Assembly: GCA_930367205.1 (NCBI GenBank)
Contig: OV884015.1
Span: 39,175,288-39,239,287, forward strand
Source of the DNA: Acanthosoma haemorrhoidale
Taxonomy: Eukaryota > Arthropoda > Insecta > Hemiptera > Acanthosomatidae
Length of the DNA stretch: 64,000 nucleotides
Direction: 5' to 3'
Each line of letters opens with the position of its first letter. Positions within the stretch are counted from its first letter, which is position 1. The notes under the pieces are model-generated. The model did not search any database and was not told the origin of the DNA. It worked only from the letters and a program-made list of their open reading frames with translations. Below, piece by piece: positions 13,291 to 22,981 of this stretch. The translations under genes were made by a program, and so were the position numbers.

Positions 13291-13653
13291 ATATTTATTG
13301 TGTTGAAATTACAAACTGCCTTATCATGCAATAAGTAATTGAGATCAATGTTCTCATTCATACTACATTTCCAATTCTGCATTCACGCGTTCATTCAAAC
13401 AGTATTGTAATCCACATGGTTGTCGCCAACCTCACATACGAAAGAGGAAGCGGAGTCTTGGGAAGTCCCCCCACGCTTCTCCATCTGCCACGTCACAGGA
13501 GGACACGTGCCAGTAGAGGCTGGCCAAGAACGCGAGAGCCACAGGCGTTCAGGACATGATTAGAGAAACTGTCCATTGCCAGCACTGTCAAGTATTTATA
13601 ACAGCTCACGAGGCTATTGCCGCTTGGGTCTCCAAGGAGGATCACAGGGATAA
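13291..13653 (-). mobile_element. 3' end of a jockey-like LINE relic (left part, split by solo LTR B)
   Basis: Read on the minus strand, this carries the same terminal sequence as the other LINE tails in the window: GTATGAATGAGAACATTGAT, then AAGGCAGTTTGTAATTTCAA and an AATAAA-like end at about 13291. It also includes a longer stretch at 13440-13560 that is shared with 48198-48310. It continues on the other side of solo LTR B at 14429 as coding sequence for the end of a reverse-transcriptase ORF. The LTR therefore inserted into this element. Confidence 0.75.
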
Positions 13654-13658
13654 GGGGA

Positions 13659-14423
13659 TGTAGCGAGCGCTAACCATATACGTAAATTACCCTATACTCT
13701 GGTACAACTAATGTATTATAATATAAATGCAAATCTTTGTAAACTTCTTGTAATAAATCATATCGTGTCGTGAAACAAGTAACAGAGGGTCGAAGGACAG
13801 CAATAAAACCTGAGAGGGTAAGCCACCTGCCCCTAATAAAATAGACCCGAGCAGACCTTCAGTCACTTTCCGGCGGTCATAAAATCTAAAAGCCAGTTCT
13901 TTAGGGGACAAGGGGCACGTACTCGGCGCAGGTGTGACATCATAAACATACCCCTTTCAAGCTAGGCTCCTCCTTCCGGTAGGAAGGGGAAGTAATGTTT
14001 AAAACCAAGGGGTTTCGCCCTGGAAAACCACTCTTTTTCCTAGTCTCCACAGCCGCACTACTTGGTCGCTTTACGCCAGGGCCGCTTGGCCCTGGTAGAC
14101 AGACACGCAGACTCCTCGTCAGCCTACTATCTCTGCCACACCTCTGCGCCGTCCTTGTCTCACAGCCTCTAGCAGACCCTCGACTTGTAACTATTACGCT
14201 GCCGATCTCCCGCCCGAACTCTGAAAACTGGTCTTATTCTTTATGAACCTCTGAACCTCTTCTCCTGAACACAGTGTATTGTCGGGACACATCCCTATCA
14301 ATAAAAATGGAGTCAGATATTACATGCCGACATGGAACAATGGTCCATGTTATAAACTACAACAATCCGCACTTGTCACCAGGGCTAGAGTGATTAGGCA
14401 CTATCCTAGTGACGCCCCCGACA
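13659..14423. mobile_element. Solo LTR B, same family as LTR A, TSD GGGGA, nested in a LINE
   Basis: The 765-bp unit starts TGTAGCGA and ends CCCGACA, with perfect 5-bp duplications GGGGA at 13654-13658 and 14424-14428. It aligns along its length to LTR A but is clearly diverged. It contains an AATAAA at about 14309 and the same ordered stem-loops as LTR A (13972-13987 and 14076-14095). It interrupts an antisense jockey-like LINE, whose two halves flank it. The open frames inside (13708-13911 and 13995-14246) are non-coding chance frames. Confidence 0.92.
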
Positions 14424-14428
14424 GGGGA

Positions 14429-15345
14429 TAAGAATGGTTCGATAGGTTTTCATGAACTTGGAACGTATGAATTCAAGAATGTAGGGTAAATTTAGATCAT
14501 CAGGTAGATTAATATCGTTATAAAGGGTTTTGTTGCTGACTTAATAAGGGTCATTTACTATTGTTCTCAGGACTTTTGATTACAAGGATACGCTTATCGT
14601 ATTTTTTTATGTCCCCCAAGCTCTATTCCGTTCGTCCATATTGACACAAGTACAACTTTGTAGATTAGTAATTTATTTTCTATTTAGAGATTGGATGTCC
14701 TTCCAAGCAGTCTGTACAGTTGTCCAAAGCGGTAAGTTCTTGTCTTTTTAGCCTCGTGTGTGGGTTCCATTTAAGCCTTTTGTCAAGATAAAAGCCTAAA
14801 TACCGTACTGTCTCGATTACAGGAAGAGGAATGGAATTTTAAAAAAACTAGTAAAATGGACTTGCGGCAGATGGTAAAGGTAATGTGGTCAAATTTTGCT
14901 TCATTAAATATTTTCTTAGCTTGTAAAGCAAACCTGTGTTCCAAACCGTGTCAAAATGGAACCCGTGGTATACTTTACTGCAGGTATACTCTTTGGTTTC
15001 AAGGGCTGGCGATATGTGATTAACAACTCCAAGCCCTTGTTTAGCAGTGAAATGTCATAGACGGAAATCAAACTGGTGAGTAGGAAAATGGTTTTTGGAT
15101 TCGACGTTTTGATAGGAATTTTAGAAGGATTTTTGAAAGGACAGGGAGTAGGCTAATTGGACGGCGAAATAAGGTGTGATTGGGTGGTTTACCGGGTTTA
15201 GCAAATAGGAAAATGCGTTGTTTGGATAATGCAATTATACATGTAGGTTAGGAATATTATGGCTTCAGTAGGAAGTTGTCGTAGAATTAGAGGATTAAGA
15301 TCGTATCCAGGGAGTTTTCGGCAAGATAAGTTTATCCCCGACTGA
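14429..15345 (-). pseudogene. Jockey-clade LINE reverse transcriptase relic
   Basis: This would have encoded the ORF2 reverse transcriptase that copies the LINE RNA at a nicked target. On the minus strand, pieces appear in family order but in changing frames. First come LPTEAIIFLTYMYN and FRRPISLLPVLSKILLK (the Y/FRPISLLP block before RT motif A). Next are KVYHGFHFDTVWNTGLLYKL (the AFDxVWHxGLLYKL block) and YLGFYLDKRLKWNPHT (the LG..LD..L.W..H motif after the catalytic box). The end is SKVLRTIVNDPY and a C-terminal tail near 14440. Stops and frameshifts are frequent, and the part that should hold the FADD box is lost. The 3' end lies beyond solo LTR B. Confidence 0.85.
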
Positions 15346-15384
15346 AGATTGTTTATTTCTGTATGTCTCTTTTTCTTCTGCTTT

Positions 15385-15575
15385 ATCTACCTCCTTCTTG
15401 TGCACTGCTAACTCTCTCTTCCAGCGGTCTCTGTCCCTCGCAAGTTTCAATTCACCAATGGAGACTGCATTTGCTGATCCAAGTCTTTCTATATAACCAT
15501 TATTCAGCTTCCTAGGTCTGCCTCGAGTTCTGCTTCATATTAGTCTTGCTGTGAATATCCACCTCCTATAATCTC
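15385..15575 (-). pseudogene. C-terminal fragment of a second LINE polyprotein
   Basis: On the minus strand a frame reads RGRPRKLNNGYIERLG, then LARDRDRWKRELAVHKKEVD. The combination of GRP-R, a short linker, and an LARDRxRW block matches the C-terminal ends of several insect non-LTR retrotransposon polyproteins, where it follows the reverse transcriptase. It does not overlap the jockey relic and its style differs, so I treat it as a separate element. The call rests on this short motif pair only. Confidence 0.45.
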
Positions 15576-16791
15576 CCTAGTGGCAACCATGAGAAAACCA
15601 TTTATTTGCCTCTATTTTGCGTCTCAACTGCATCCTTGCATGAGTTATATGTATAAATATATATATATACATTACTTCCATTTACGTTAATAAAGAATAA
15701 TACTAAAGAAAAACGATGACTAAATATTAATAATGAAATGTAAATTACTTGAATCTATTTTATGGAATTATCTGCCATGCGTCTAGAAAAAAAATTAAGG
15801 CACCTATAGTAGGGGTATTCATGGCATATCCCACGTAAAGACTGCTATGTTCTCTTACCCCTGCTGTATGTAATAACGTAGTTCGTTCGTTGTGGCAAAT
15901 GGGCAATCGTGTATTATATTCTCGTGCCTTCGAGTTCCTGTCTCGTTTGCCAATAGGCGTGACTGTCAGTTCATATTAGTAGAAATACGACTTATGCCAT
16001 TTTTAACAATTACTGACGAAAGCCCCGTGACCTGTCAGTACTTGTGCGGTGAAGTGGTCTATTTACATATTTTTAATTTGTTTTTCTGATGTGTATTATG
16101 TAATTTGTAATAAATACATGTTATAATGTCAAGTGTCTGTCTTCTATGGCCCTCCAGTAGGTATCTTGGTAAAAATAAAAATAAAAATGGGATGTACTTG
16201 AATAATTTATGCTGAACATTCTGTTAGTATGATTTATACTGTTAATTTTTATGTAATAAGAAGCATGTGGGTCATATCCAGGACCCATTTTCCTGGTATT
16301 TGTCTGTTGGAATAGTCCTGAAACGATAGCGTGCCTTATCAAAGGATCGACTCTTTCATTGCCCCTTAACCCGCAATGCTTAGAACACGCCTAGAACGTC
16401 TTTGGGCCGCTGTAAAGTACATGTATTTATATGTATTAAGTACACATACTGGGAGGAAGGACAGTACCCAAATCTAATCTTCCAATAACTGTTAGCTATT
16501 TTTTTTAACTAGAAAAAAAAGGATTGCATTTACTTCTAAAATTAATGAAATCCATAAATCATTTAACGTACAAATAATATTTAATATTTATTTACATTTA
16601 ATATGAAAGCAAAAGCGGCAAAATTAACCAATTTCAATTAAAATTATTGATAATAATTAATATCCTTATTTAAAAAGATAAATAAGATTATTATTCTAAG
16701 TCAAAATAATCTATTTACAAGTAAATTTAATATTAACATTTTTCATATTCAGGTGTGTAGTTATCGACTAGATTTTCTACCCACTTTTTTT
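15576..16791. other. AT-rich DNA, no gene seen
   Basis: A TATATA run lies at about 15657-15671. Nothing else is recognisable; the short frames at 15892-16089 and 16121-16342 have no protein features. Confidence 0.45.
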
Positions 16792-17195
16792 TTACATTCT
16801 TCGAAACCATTTTTGCCCTTCCACCAGTTTTATTGGATTGGTACTGATGATTCGGCTCTTAAGTTTTCAACTATCCGGCGCATTAAGCCATTTTTTTATG
16901 TTCAACGATAAATTTGGATAACATTCTATGACTGCTCTCCAATACTTTTCTTACATGGACACACCACAAAGCCCATAAAACTTTTCAATTTCATCAGAGC
17001 ACTTAGCTGATTTAAAATAGTTCACTATTAAGTGTAAAATCGTTTCATTTCTGTCACTGAATGGAGTGAATCCCCATACTTTGAAAACGTCCCAATTAAT
17101 TTTCTTGAAAAAAGAAATAAAACGTCACCAAAGTGGCAAATAGTTGCATGATTTTTCAAAAGAATCTTGCACAGGGCGCAAACAATTTTACTCAT
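16792..17195 (-). pseudogene. Decayed protein-coding region, family not recognised
   Basis: On the minus strand one frame stays readable from 17124 to 16792 through only two stops (TAA 16951-16953 and TGA 16867-16869), then ends at TAA 16792-16794. Its residues have normal protein composition, unlike the chance frames around it, with INWDVFKVWGFTPFSDR, CSDEIEKFYGLCGVSM and ECYPNLSLNIKKWLNAPD. A second frame upstream, from ATG at 17195, gives VCALCKILLKNHATICHFG. This has C-x2-C and H-x4-C-H spacing reminiscent of a zinc finger, and joins the first after a frameshift near 17125. No intron is evident, so a dead transposase-like gene or a processed pseudogene fits best. I do not recognise the family. 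Confidence 0.5.
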
Positions 17196-17552
17196 TGATC
17201 CCAAAAACGATATTGCCTTTTTTGAGAAATATCATTTTTAATCAGAAGAAAATTAAAAGCTTTTGGGGTATATTGTAAGTAAATTGTTACCCATTAAAAA
17301 TGATTTTTTTGAACTGATAAATCTTGGTACTTTATTAAATTAATAATGCTAGGATAAAATAATTGTAAAACTTACCACTGGTTAAAGAGTCCATACTAAA
17401 TAAAGATATAATACACTATTCAAATATGTGGGGTTATAGGATTAAAAAACTATTCTGAAATGAAATTAGTTCTACCTTCTACTCTCAGAAGCTAATGTAG
17501 ATACTTGTTTAGTAAACTTTTGACTATTACTAAACAAGTATGACAGGTACTT
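17196..17552. other. AT-rich DNA, no gene seen
   Basis: No recognisable element. Confidence 0.4.
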
Positions 17553-17642
17553 CTAGTAAAAGGATCCGCTCACCCCAAATAAATTCCTTTATTTTTCCCT
17601 TATCCATAATCTTAAAAATTTGAGAGCTACGAAAAAAATAAA
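17553..17642 (+). mobile_element. Truncated copy of the poly(A) retroposon family
   Basis: This resembles the last 90 bp of the retroposon at 36860-37062, sharing TTCCTTTATTTTTCCC and TTTGAGAGCTA directly before an A-run. It has no visible target duplication, and the 5' half is missing. Confidence 0.55.
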
Positions 17643-19063
17643 CAAGTATGAATCATACAAATGGAAAAAAAAAACAGTTGATTTTTGGAGTTTTGTCCAT
17701 TATCGATGACTATGCGCAGCAGTCAATCATAATCACAGCTTAATTTAACTGAATGTTTAAGGATTACTTTATGTCTGCTGAAAACATCTCATGTCAAGGT
17801 TTATTGTTATGTTAAAAACAGAATAACGGATTTTTTTTTTTCATTCAAACTTCAATTGGTTATAAGTTTATGAAAACGTGTGGCTCATTATAAATTACCC
17901 GCCGAAACTATAGTTATTTTCTTATCATAACTTTGTGATGGCAAGAAGAAGTGTATGATAAGACAAAAACGGTAGAAGAAGTTAGTGCTAGAACAATGGA
18001 CGTGATTGATGAGTACGGAGACGGCAACTGTGCTCCGGTATCGAGCCACGGGAGTCTCCCCTTCCCTGCCATCAAACAACTTCACCCACGTGCGAGCTGT
18101 TAGGGTTCCAAAACTGTCTGTCCCCTTCAATGTTCGCCTCTTATCGGCTTTCAATGTACTTATTCATCTGTCTTTTTTTCTTTTTTTTTTGTGTGTGCCT
18201 GAAATATATTTAAAAATCAAAACATGCCCAAACGCCATAAATCATTTCGATATTGTTTAGTTATTACTTCTAACAACTTTTTAACATATGATTACCCATA
18301 AAAGTTAATTTTTTTTTTAATATTTCAAATTTATTATTATAAACCACACTATTAGAAGTTTTCCCATTCCAGCCTCTGGTACTAGGAAATCCATGCCTAT
18401 AAACCCTTCTTCATCTTCAGATGCAATCCTAACCAGACTTAAAAACGGGACGAGACCAAATTCCTTCATATATTATGTTATTTTAACAACGTATTTGTTT
18501 TAGTATATTGTGATTTTGTGAACTGTATTACAACTATATGAATGTTCTGTTACAGGTATGCATTATCTTACTGTGATCTCTTATGGAGTGCTGGATTATT
18601 TTGCAGGTCTGTGAATATTTCAGCCTTTAGCATTTCATAACTAACAATTCCATGGCACTTGGTATTGTTTCTTGACTAATTTCTTGGCTGGGTAGAATCT
18701 TGTCTGCTTGTCAAAGTCCCTTGAAAACCGTCCCAACCCTTGACAAGCGAGTCCTCGTCACGCTTAATCGCAATCAGCTCTTCGCTGACCCAGAATCGCC
18801 ATTGCTCCAATGTACTATTTATGAAAAGACCATAACATTTACGGCTCCTCCTATTGGCCTACAATTTGCTGGCAGTATCAGTTGTATTACTCTTGAACAG
18901 TAAATAATTTCACCTAATTCATTTCAGCTATTGTTCATTTCCTTATTAGGGGAGTTTTAGTAAAGTGTAATATCTATTATTCCTTGATTGACTTCTGTCT
19001 ATCTTGCTGTATTAGGATATCTATTATATTATATTATTATTATATTATATTATATTATATATA
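17643..19063. other. AT-rich DNA ending in an AT microsatellite
   Basis: A slightly GC-richer stretch lies at 18000-18140, without a coding frame. From about 19020 the sequence is a TATAT/ATTAT microsatellite, which resumes at 23167 after the LTR retrotransposon. The element therefore inserted into this repeat. Confidence 0.5.
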
Positions 19064-19248
19064 AGTTAAGGTTCGGACGTCGTAGGCAGCCAGCCTAATC
19101 CTTAAGTCATCGGGATGTAAACATCCCGAATGTATTTAGAGAGGCTTTAAAAGGCTCAAATAAAAACAGTCTTGTGACAACTCTCGTTCAGTAACTACAT
19201 TCAACCTCTTTCCTTTTTCTTCTCGTTTTTCGTTGACGATCGTTAACT
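19064..19248 (+). repeat. 5' LTR of the gypsy-type element
   Basis: 185 bp, from AGTTAAGG to TTAACT. The element promoter should lie here. A TTTAAAAGG lies near 19146 and an arthropod initiator-like TCAGT at 19188-19192. An AATAAA at 19159-19164 could be the cleavage signal or part of the A-rich promoter. I see no difference from the 3' LTR over its whole length. Confidence 0.95.
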
Positions 19249-19265
19249 GGTGCCGAAACCCGGGA
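19248..19265 (+). other. Primer-binding site for tRNA-Phe
   Basis: TGGTGCCGAAACCCGGGA is the complement of the 3' end of an insect tRNA-Phe including its CCA. Its first T overlaps the last base of the 5' LTR. This is where minus-strand DNA synthesis would be primed. Confidence 0.88.
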
Positions 19266-19410
19266 GCGGAGTGGGTTCGAGTCATTAACGTGCGAGTTGG
19301 TTTTTTTTTTTTTTTTCCTTCTCATTCACTTTCGTGTGATTTAATTAAAGTAGGTAATCGTGGAATTGCGGCCGGCGGCGTTTGAAGTTCCACAGTTACC
19401 TAAAGAAACC

Positions 19411-19779
19411 ATGGCTGAAGCCCATGCGAACTCACTGGCATGGATGAAGGTGCGGGCAGTGACGTCACAGGACATGAGGAAAATAATCTCAGACCTCGAC
19501 AAATTTTCTGGGGAAATAGGTGAGTTAAATCATTTTCTCAAAGGTGGAGATAGGATTATGGAGAGGATACAAGCCAAGATGGACGAAGGGTTACTCGACC
19601 CAGGTGACGCTAAGTCAATAAAGGCAGACCTGGTGTGCAGGGTGAAAAGGAAGGTGCTGAACCTGATACAGGCGGACGAGGAAACCCCATGGGAGATAGT
19701 AAAGACGAGACTGAAAAAAGCATATGGGGGGGACGATGGACCCCAGAGGAGGATATATTCCAAATGTTTCGAGAAATGA
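19411..19779 (+). CDS. Truncated gag
   Basis: The start is the ATG at 19411, in the strong context ACCATGG; the same frame runs back to 19360 without another ATG. It encodes the N-terminal part of a gypsy gag, a virus-like-particle structural protein, rich in charged helical sequence (RKIISDLDKFSGEIGELNHF at residues 26-45). After AYGG, near a seven-G run (19726-19732), the reading frame leaves the gag-like sequence and stops at 19777-19779. Gag-like residues (WTPEEDIFQMFREM) continue in another frame to about 19785. Soon after, the sequence is already upstream pol. The capsid remainder, any zinc knuckle and the protease are missing, so this is a relic. Confidence 0.8.
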   Translation: MAEAHANSLAWMKVRAVTSQDMRKIISDLDKFSGEIGELNHFLKGGDRIMERIQAKMDEGLLDPGDAKSIKADLVCRVKRKVLNLIQADEETPWEIVKTRLKKAYGGDDGPQRRIYSKCFEK

Positions 19780-20505
19780 AATCTCCGAGACAGAATAGGG
19801 GACAAGCTAGGAGCAACGGGGAAAACGCTACATGAGATCCCGTTAAAAGTAGAGCGGGTGACGTATGTGAAGGAGAGGCGGTATCCGCAAGCGCTCAGAC
19901 AACACATTAGAAAGGAGATCGAGGATCTCAAGCGCCAAGGTATTATCAGAGATAGCACGTCTCCGTATAATAGCCCTTTGTGGGCAGTGAAAAAGAAAAG
20001 TCGACCGGGAGAATGTGAGGAAAAATACCGAGTCGTGGTGGATTTTCGGAAACTTAACGATAATACCCTGGACGAAAAATATCCGATCCCGCGGTTCGAA
20101 GACATCCTAGACAGACTAAACAGTGCAAAAATTTTTAGCACATTGGACCTAAAAGCAGGGTACCATCAGATCAAACTAGCTGCGCATGACCAACATAAAA
20201 CGGCGTTTTCGTTTGAAAGAGGGCATTTTGAGTTCACGAGAATGCCGTTCGGTCTCAAAAATGCTCCAATAACCTTTCAGCGTCTCATGGACGAACTTCT
20301 GAGAGGAATGGACGAAAATATGTGCCAAATTTACATGGATGACCTGCTGATCTTCAGCCGAACGGAATCGGAACATATTCAACACCTCCGGAACGTATTT
20401 GAGAGATTAAGGGATTTCGGGTTGAAACTGTCAATAGACAAATCGTCACTGGGGCAGGAGCAGATTAGTTTTTTAGGGCACACAATCTCACAGGAAGGGG
20501 TTTAA
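19780..20505 (+). CDS. pol, first part: reverse transcriptase
   Basis: The frame is open from the gag stop; the first possible internal start is at 19858. It holds most of the RT palm and fingers: GIIRDSTSPYNSPLWAVKKK (residues 28-47 counted from 19858), the motif A TLDLKAGYHQIKL with catalytic Asp97, TRMPFGLKNAP (127-137) and the motif C box YMDDLLIF with Asp161-Asp162 at 20332-20343. The frame ends at an in-frame TAA (20503-20505) just after SFLGHTISQEGV, between the RT palm and the connection domain. The next ORF continues in the same frame. The beginning of pol, including any protease, is absent because of the deletion that joins it to gag at about 19790. The function would be copying the element RNA into DNA. 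Confidence 0.9.
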   Translation, partial: NLRDRIGDKLGATGKTLHEIPLKVERVTYVKERRYPQALRQHIRKEIEDLKRQGIIRDSTSPYNSPLWAVKKKSRPGECEEKYRVVVDFRKLNDNTLDEKYPIPRFEDILDRLNSAKIFSTLDLKAGYHQIKLAAHDQHKTAFSFERGHFEFTRMPFGLKNAPITFQRLMDELLRGMDENMCQIYMDDLLIFSRTESEHIQHLRNVFERLRDFGLKLSIDKSSLGQEQISFLGHTISQEGV

Positions 20506-22638
20506 CCAGACTCGACGAAAGTAGAAGCGGTCCAGAGAATGGAGGTGCCAAAAGATGTAAAAGGGATTCGGAGATTACTGGGCACGCTCAATTACTACCG
20601 CCGTTTCGTGCCGGACATGGCAGAATATATGGTACCCATTAACAATTTACTACGGAAAGGAGCACGGATAATGATCACGCCGCTGATAGAGCAGAATATC
20701 CGCAAATGCTTGGCACGTTTGCAGGAGGCGCCGATTTTGGCTTTCCCTAACTTTGAGAAGGATTTCACGATCACCACCGACGCAAGCGACTATGCCTTGG
20801 GGGCAGTATTGTCACAGGAAGGCGAAGACGGGGAAAGACCGGTGGCTTACGCGAGCAGACGCCTGACGGACACGGAAGCGCGCTACAGCGCTCTGGAACG
20901 AGAACTCCTCGGGATAGTGTGGGCCATTGGGCACTTCCGTCCGTATGTATTTGGCAGAAGGTTTCGAATACATACGGATCACCGACCTCTTCAATGGGTC
21001 GGAAAACTCAAAGAATCCTCCTCAAGGGTAACAAGGTGGAAGGAATTCTTAGCCCAATACAATCTGGATATTGTATATAAGCCAGGCAAAGACAACGTCG
21101 TGGCAGATTGGCTGTCGCGCGCTATTATGGTGAACGCCATAGAAGAAGGGGAAACATCGAGCGGTATGAGGCAGTTCATTGAGGAATGGACGCCTGGAGA
21201 AGCGGGCAGGAGCAGCACGCGGAAAGATAGTGATAGGAGTGCGGACACACCATCAGACGAGTTTATAGGAGAGAGACCGCGTGATATGGAAACGACGGAC
21301 GAAATTATCAATGATAAGCGGAGGCAGATCATTTGGAAAACTCAAACATCGGGTGCTCTGAAAATACTCCATAGTACGTACGGCAGGAGTCAGATCGCGA
21401 CGATTTGGTCACCACCGGGAGTTCGAGGAGATCAAATTTGTCAGGCTCTCAAGGACGTGTCCAAACCCGGCAAAACACACCATTTATTCGTGGGCAACGC
21501 GACTGTGTGGGACAAAATTAAAAAGCTGTGGCAGAAAGAGCTGTTAGGGGTGGATCGCTCGTTCATTCGGTGTCTTTCCGTGGTCCAAACCCTGCGGGAC
21601 GAGGAGCAGCAACGCGAGGTAACACTGGCGTATCACCAAGGAAAAACCAACCACCGCGGTGGGCAGGAGACGGCACAAGCACTACGAAGGCGCTATTTTT
21701 GGTGGGGGATGCAGCGGACTATTCAGGAGGTAATCGGAGCATGCGAAGTTTGTCAGAAGACGAAATATGATAGACATCCCCCGCAGGGACTCCAGGAGGA
21801 ATCACCCACGGCAGAAGCACCACTGACGGAGATTCAAGTGGACACCTTCACGTGGCGGGGTTTTAAGTGGGTCACTATCATCGACCCATTTAGCAAAGTG
21901 GCTATGGCCTACGCGGTGGGAGACAAGGCATCAGATTCCATATTACAAGCCCTCAACACATGGTTTCAATTCTACGGCATACCAGAGAGGATCTCGTCGG
22001 ACGGGGGACGGGAGTTTGACAATGCAACCGTGAGAGCCGAAATGCAAAAACGGGATGTGGCATGGCATTTTAATACCCCCGGGCATCCCAAGAGCAGGGG
22101 AACCATCGAAAGGTTACACAGCACCCTCAGCGACCACTTACGCGTGTACCAGGTGGATAAAGGCCTGTCGGCGAACGTAGCGATGCCAATGGCGGTGGCG
22201 GCATACAACCACTCGATACATGCCACGACGGGGTTAGCACCCTTCGAAATTTTGTTCGGATTACAAGTGAGACCGAGGAACTGGCCAGAGACGGTGGCGG
22301 ATGAGGGAATGGTGGCACAGCTTCATAACACCCACATACAGCTCGGAAAGATGTGGTACAAAGTACGCGATAAGATTATGCGCGAAAAATCCAAGCGCGT
22401 GGCACGGGCAAATTTGAAGGTGCGGGATCGAATAGGAGCAATATCGATTGGGACCGTTGTGTACAGAAAAGTCGTGTCAAATCGTAGTAAGGAACTTGTT
22501 CGGTATGAGGGGCCCTTTAAGGTCATCATAATTCGGGAACATAATCTCGTGACCATCGAGAGTATGACCACCCCAAAGAAGAGGCGAACCGTTCACATTG
22601 AACAGTTGAAACTCCCAACACAGGGGGGAGGGTGTTGA
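20506..22638 (+). CDS. pol, second part: RT end, RNase H and integrase
   Basis: It follows the premature stop in the same frame; the first ATG is at 20539, giving 699 residues. The end of RT (LLGTLNYYRRFVPD) comes first. RNase H follows with DEDD residues visible in TTDASDYALG (Asp81), ERELLGIVWA (Glu about 120-122), HTDHRPLQW (Asp147) and VVADWLSR (Asp190). The integrase has a zinc-binding part, His366, His372, Cys402 and Cys405. Its core triad is Asp435 in IQVD, Asp488 in SSDGGREF and Glu524 in GTIERLH, a D,D35E spacing. A GPF motif (RYEGPFKV) lies near the C terminus, typical of gypsy integrases. The domains look intact. Without the RT part upstream it would not be translated in the normal way. 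Confidence 0.93.
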   Translation, partial: PDSTKVEAVQRMEVPKDVKGIRRLLGTLNYYRRFVPDMAEYMVPINNLLRKGARIMITPLIEQNIRKCLARLQEAPILAFPNFEKDFTITTDASDYALGAVLSQEGEDGERPVAYASRRLTDTEARYSALERELLGIVWAIGHFRPYVFGRRFRIHTDHRPLQWVGKLKESSSRVTRWKEFLAQYNLDIVYKPGKDNVVADWLSRAIMVNAIEEGETSSGMRQFIEEWTPGEAGRSSTRKDSDRSADTPSDEFIGERPRDMETTDEIINDKRRQIIWKTQTSGALKILHSTYGRSQIATIWSPPGVRGDQICQALKDVSKPGKTHHLFVGNATVWDKIKKLWQKELLGVDRSFIRCLSVVQTLRDEEQQREVTLAYHQGKTNHRGGQETAQALRRRYFWWGMQRTIQEVIGACEVCQKTKYDRHPPQGLQEESPTAEAPLTEIQVDTFTWRGFKWVTIIDPFSKVAMAYAVGDKASDSILQALNTWFQFYGIPERISSDGGREFDNATVRAEMQKRDVAWHFNTPGHPKSRGTIERLHSTLSDHLRVYQVDKGLSANVAMPMAVAAYNHSIHATTGLAPFEILFGLQVRPRNWPETVADEGMVAQLHNTHIQLGKMWYKVRDKIMREKSKRVARANLKVRDRIGAISIGTVVYRKVVSNRSKELVRYEGPFKVIIIREHNLVTIESMTTPKKRRTVHIEQLKLPTQGGGC

Positions 22639-22981
22639 ATGTGCGTAAGATGGTGTGCCCTCGATCCGATACGGAGCAACTGATCCGGAATCATATACTT
22701 CACATGTGCTGCTCAGAGAGAGTTTTTGTTTTCATTATTTATATTGTGGATGTTCCATTTTTTTTTTACCTGGCAGCCACCGGGTCCAGGGCGAATGTAT
22801 TATTTTTTGTTATTATTATTTTTTTTTTATTTCTGTATTATCTCTTTTCTTTGTGTCCTGTTTTTTTGTGTGGACTATGAATATATTAGACCGTAAACGT
22901 GATGTAAGGGATTACAGGCTGTGTGCTGCGTGCGGCGGACCTTGGAGTTTACGAAGAGATATGCGTAAACTGGCAGGGGGG
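22639..22981 (+). other. 3' untranslated part and polypurine tract of the gypsy-type element
   Basis: T-rich sequence between the pol stop and the 3' LTR. The frames through it give only hydrophobic chance peptides, with no signal peptide, furin-type site or glycoprotein pattern, so there is no env. It ends in the purine run GGCAGGGGGG (22972-22981), the likely plus-strand primer, directly before the 3' LTR. Confidence 0.8.

Noticed and set aside
13708..14246. Open frames inside solo LTR B
   Set aside because: LTRs do not code for protein, and the homologous positions in LTR A are not open.
19530..20141. 203-codon minus-strand frame in the gypsy-type element
   Set aside because: Shadow of the gag and reverse-transcriptase frames on the plus strand.
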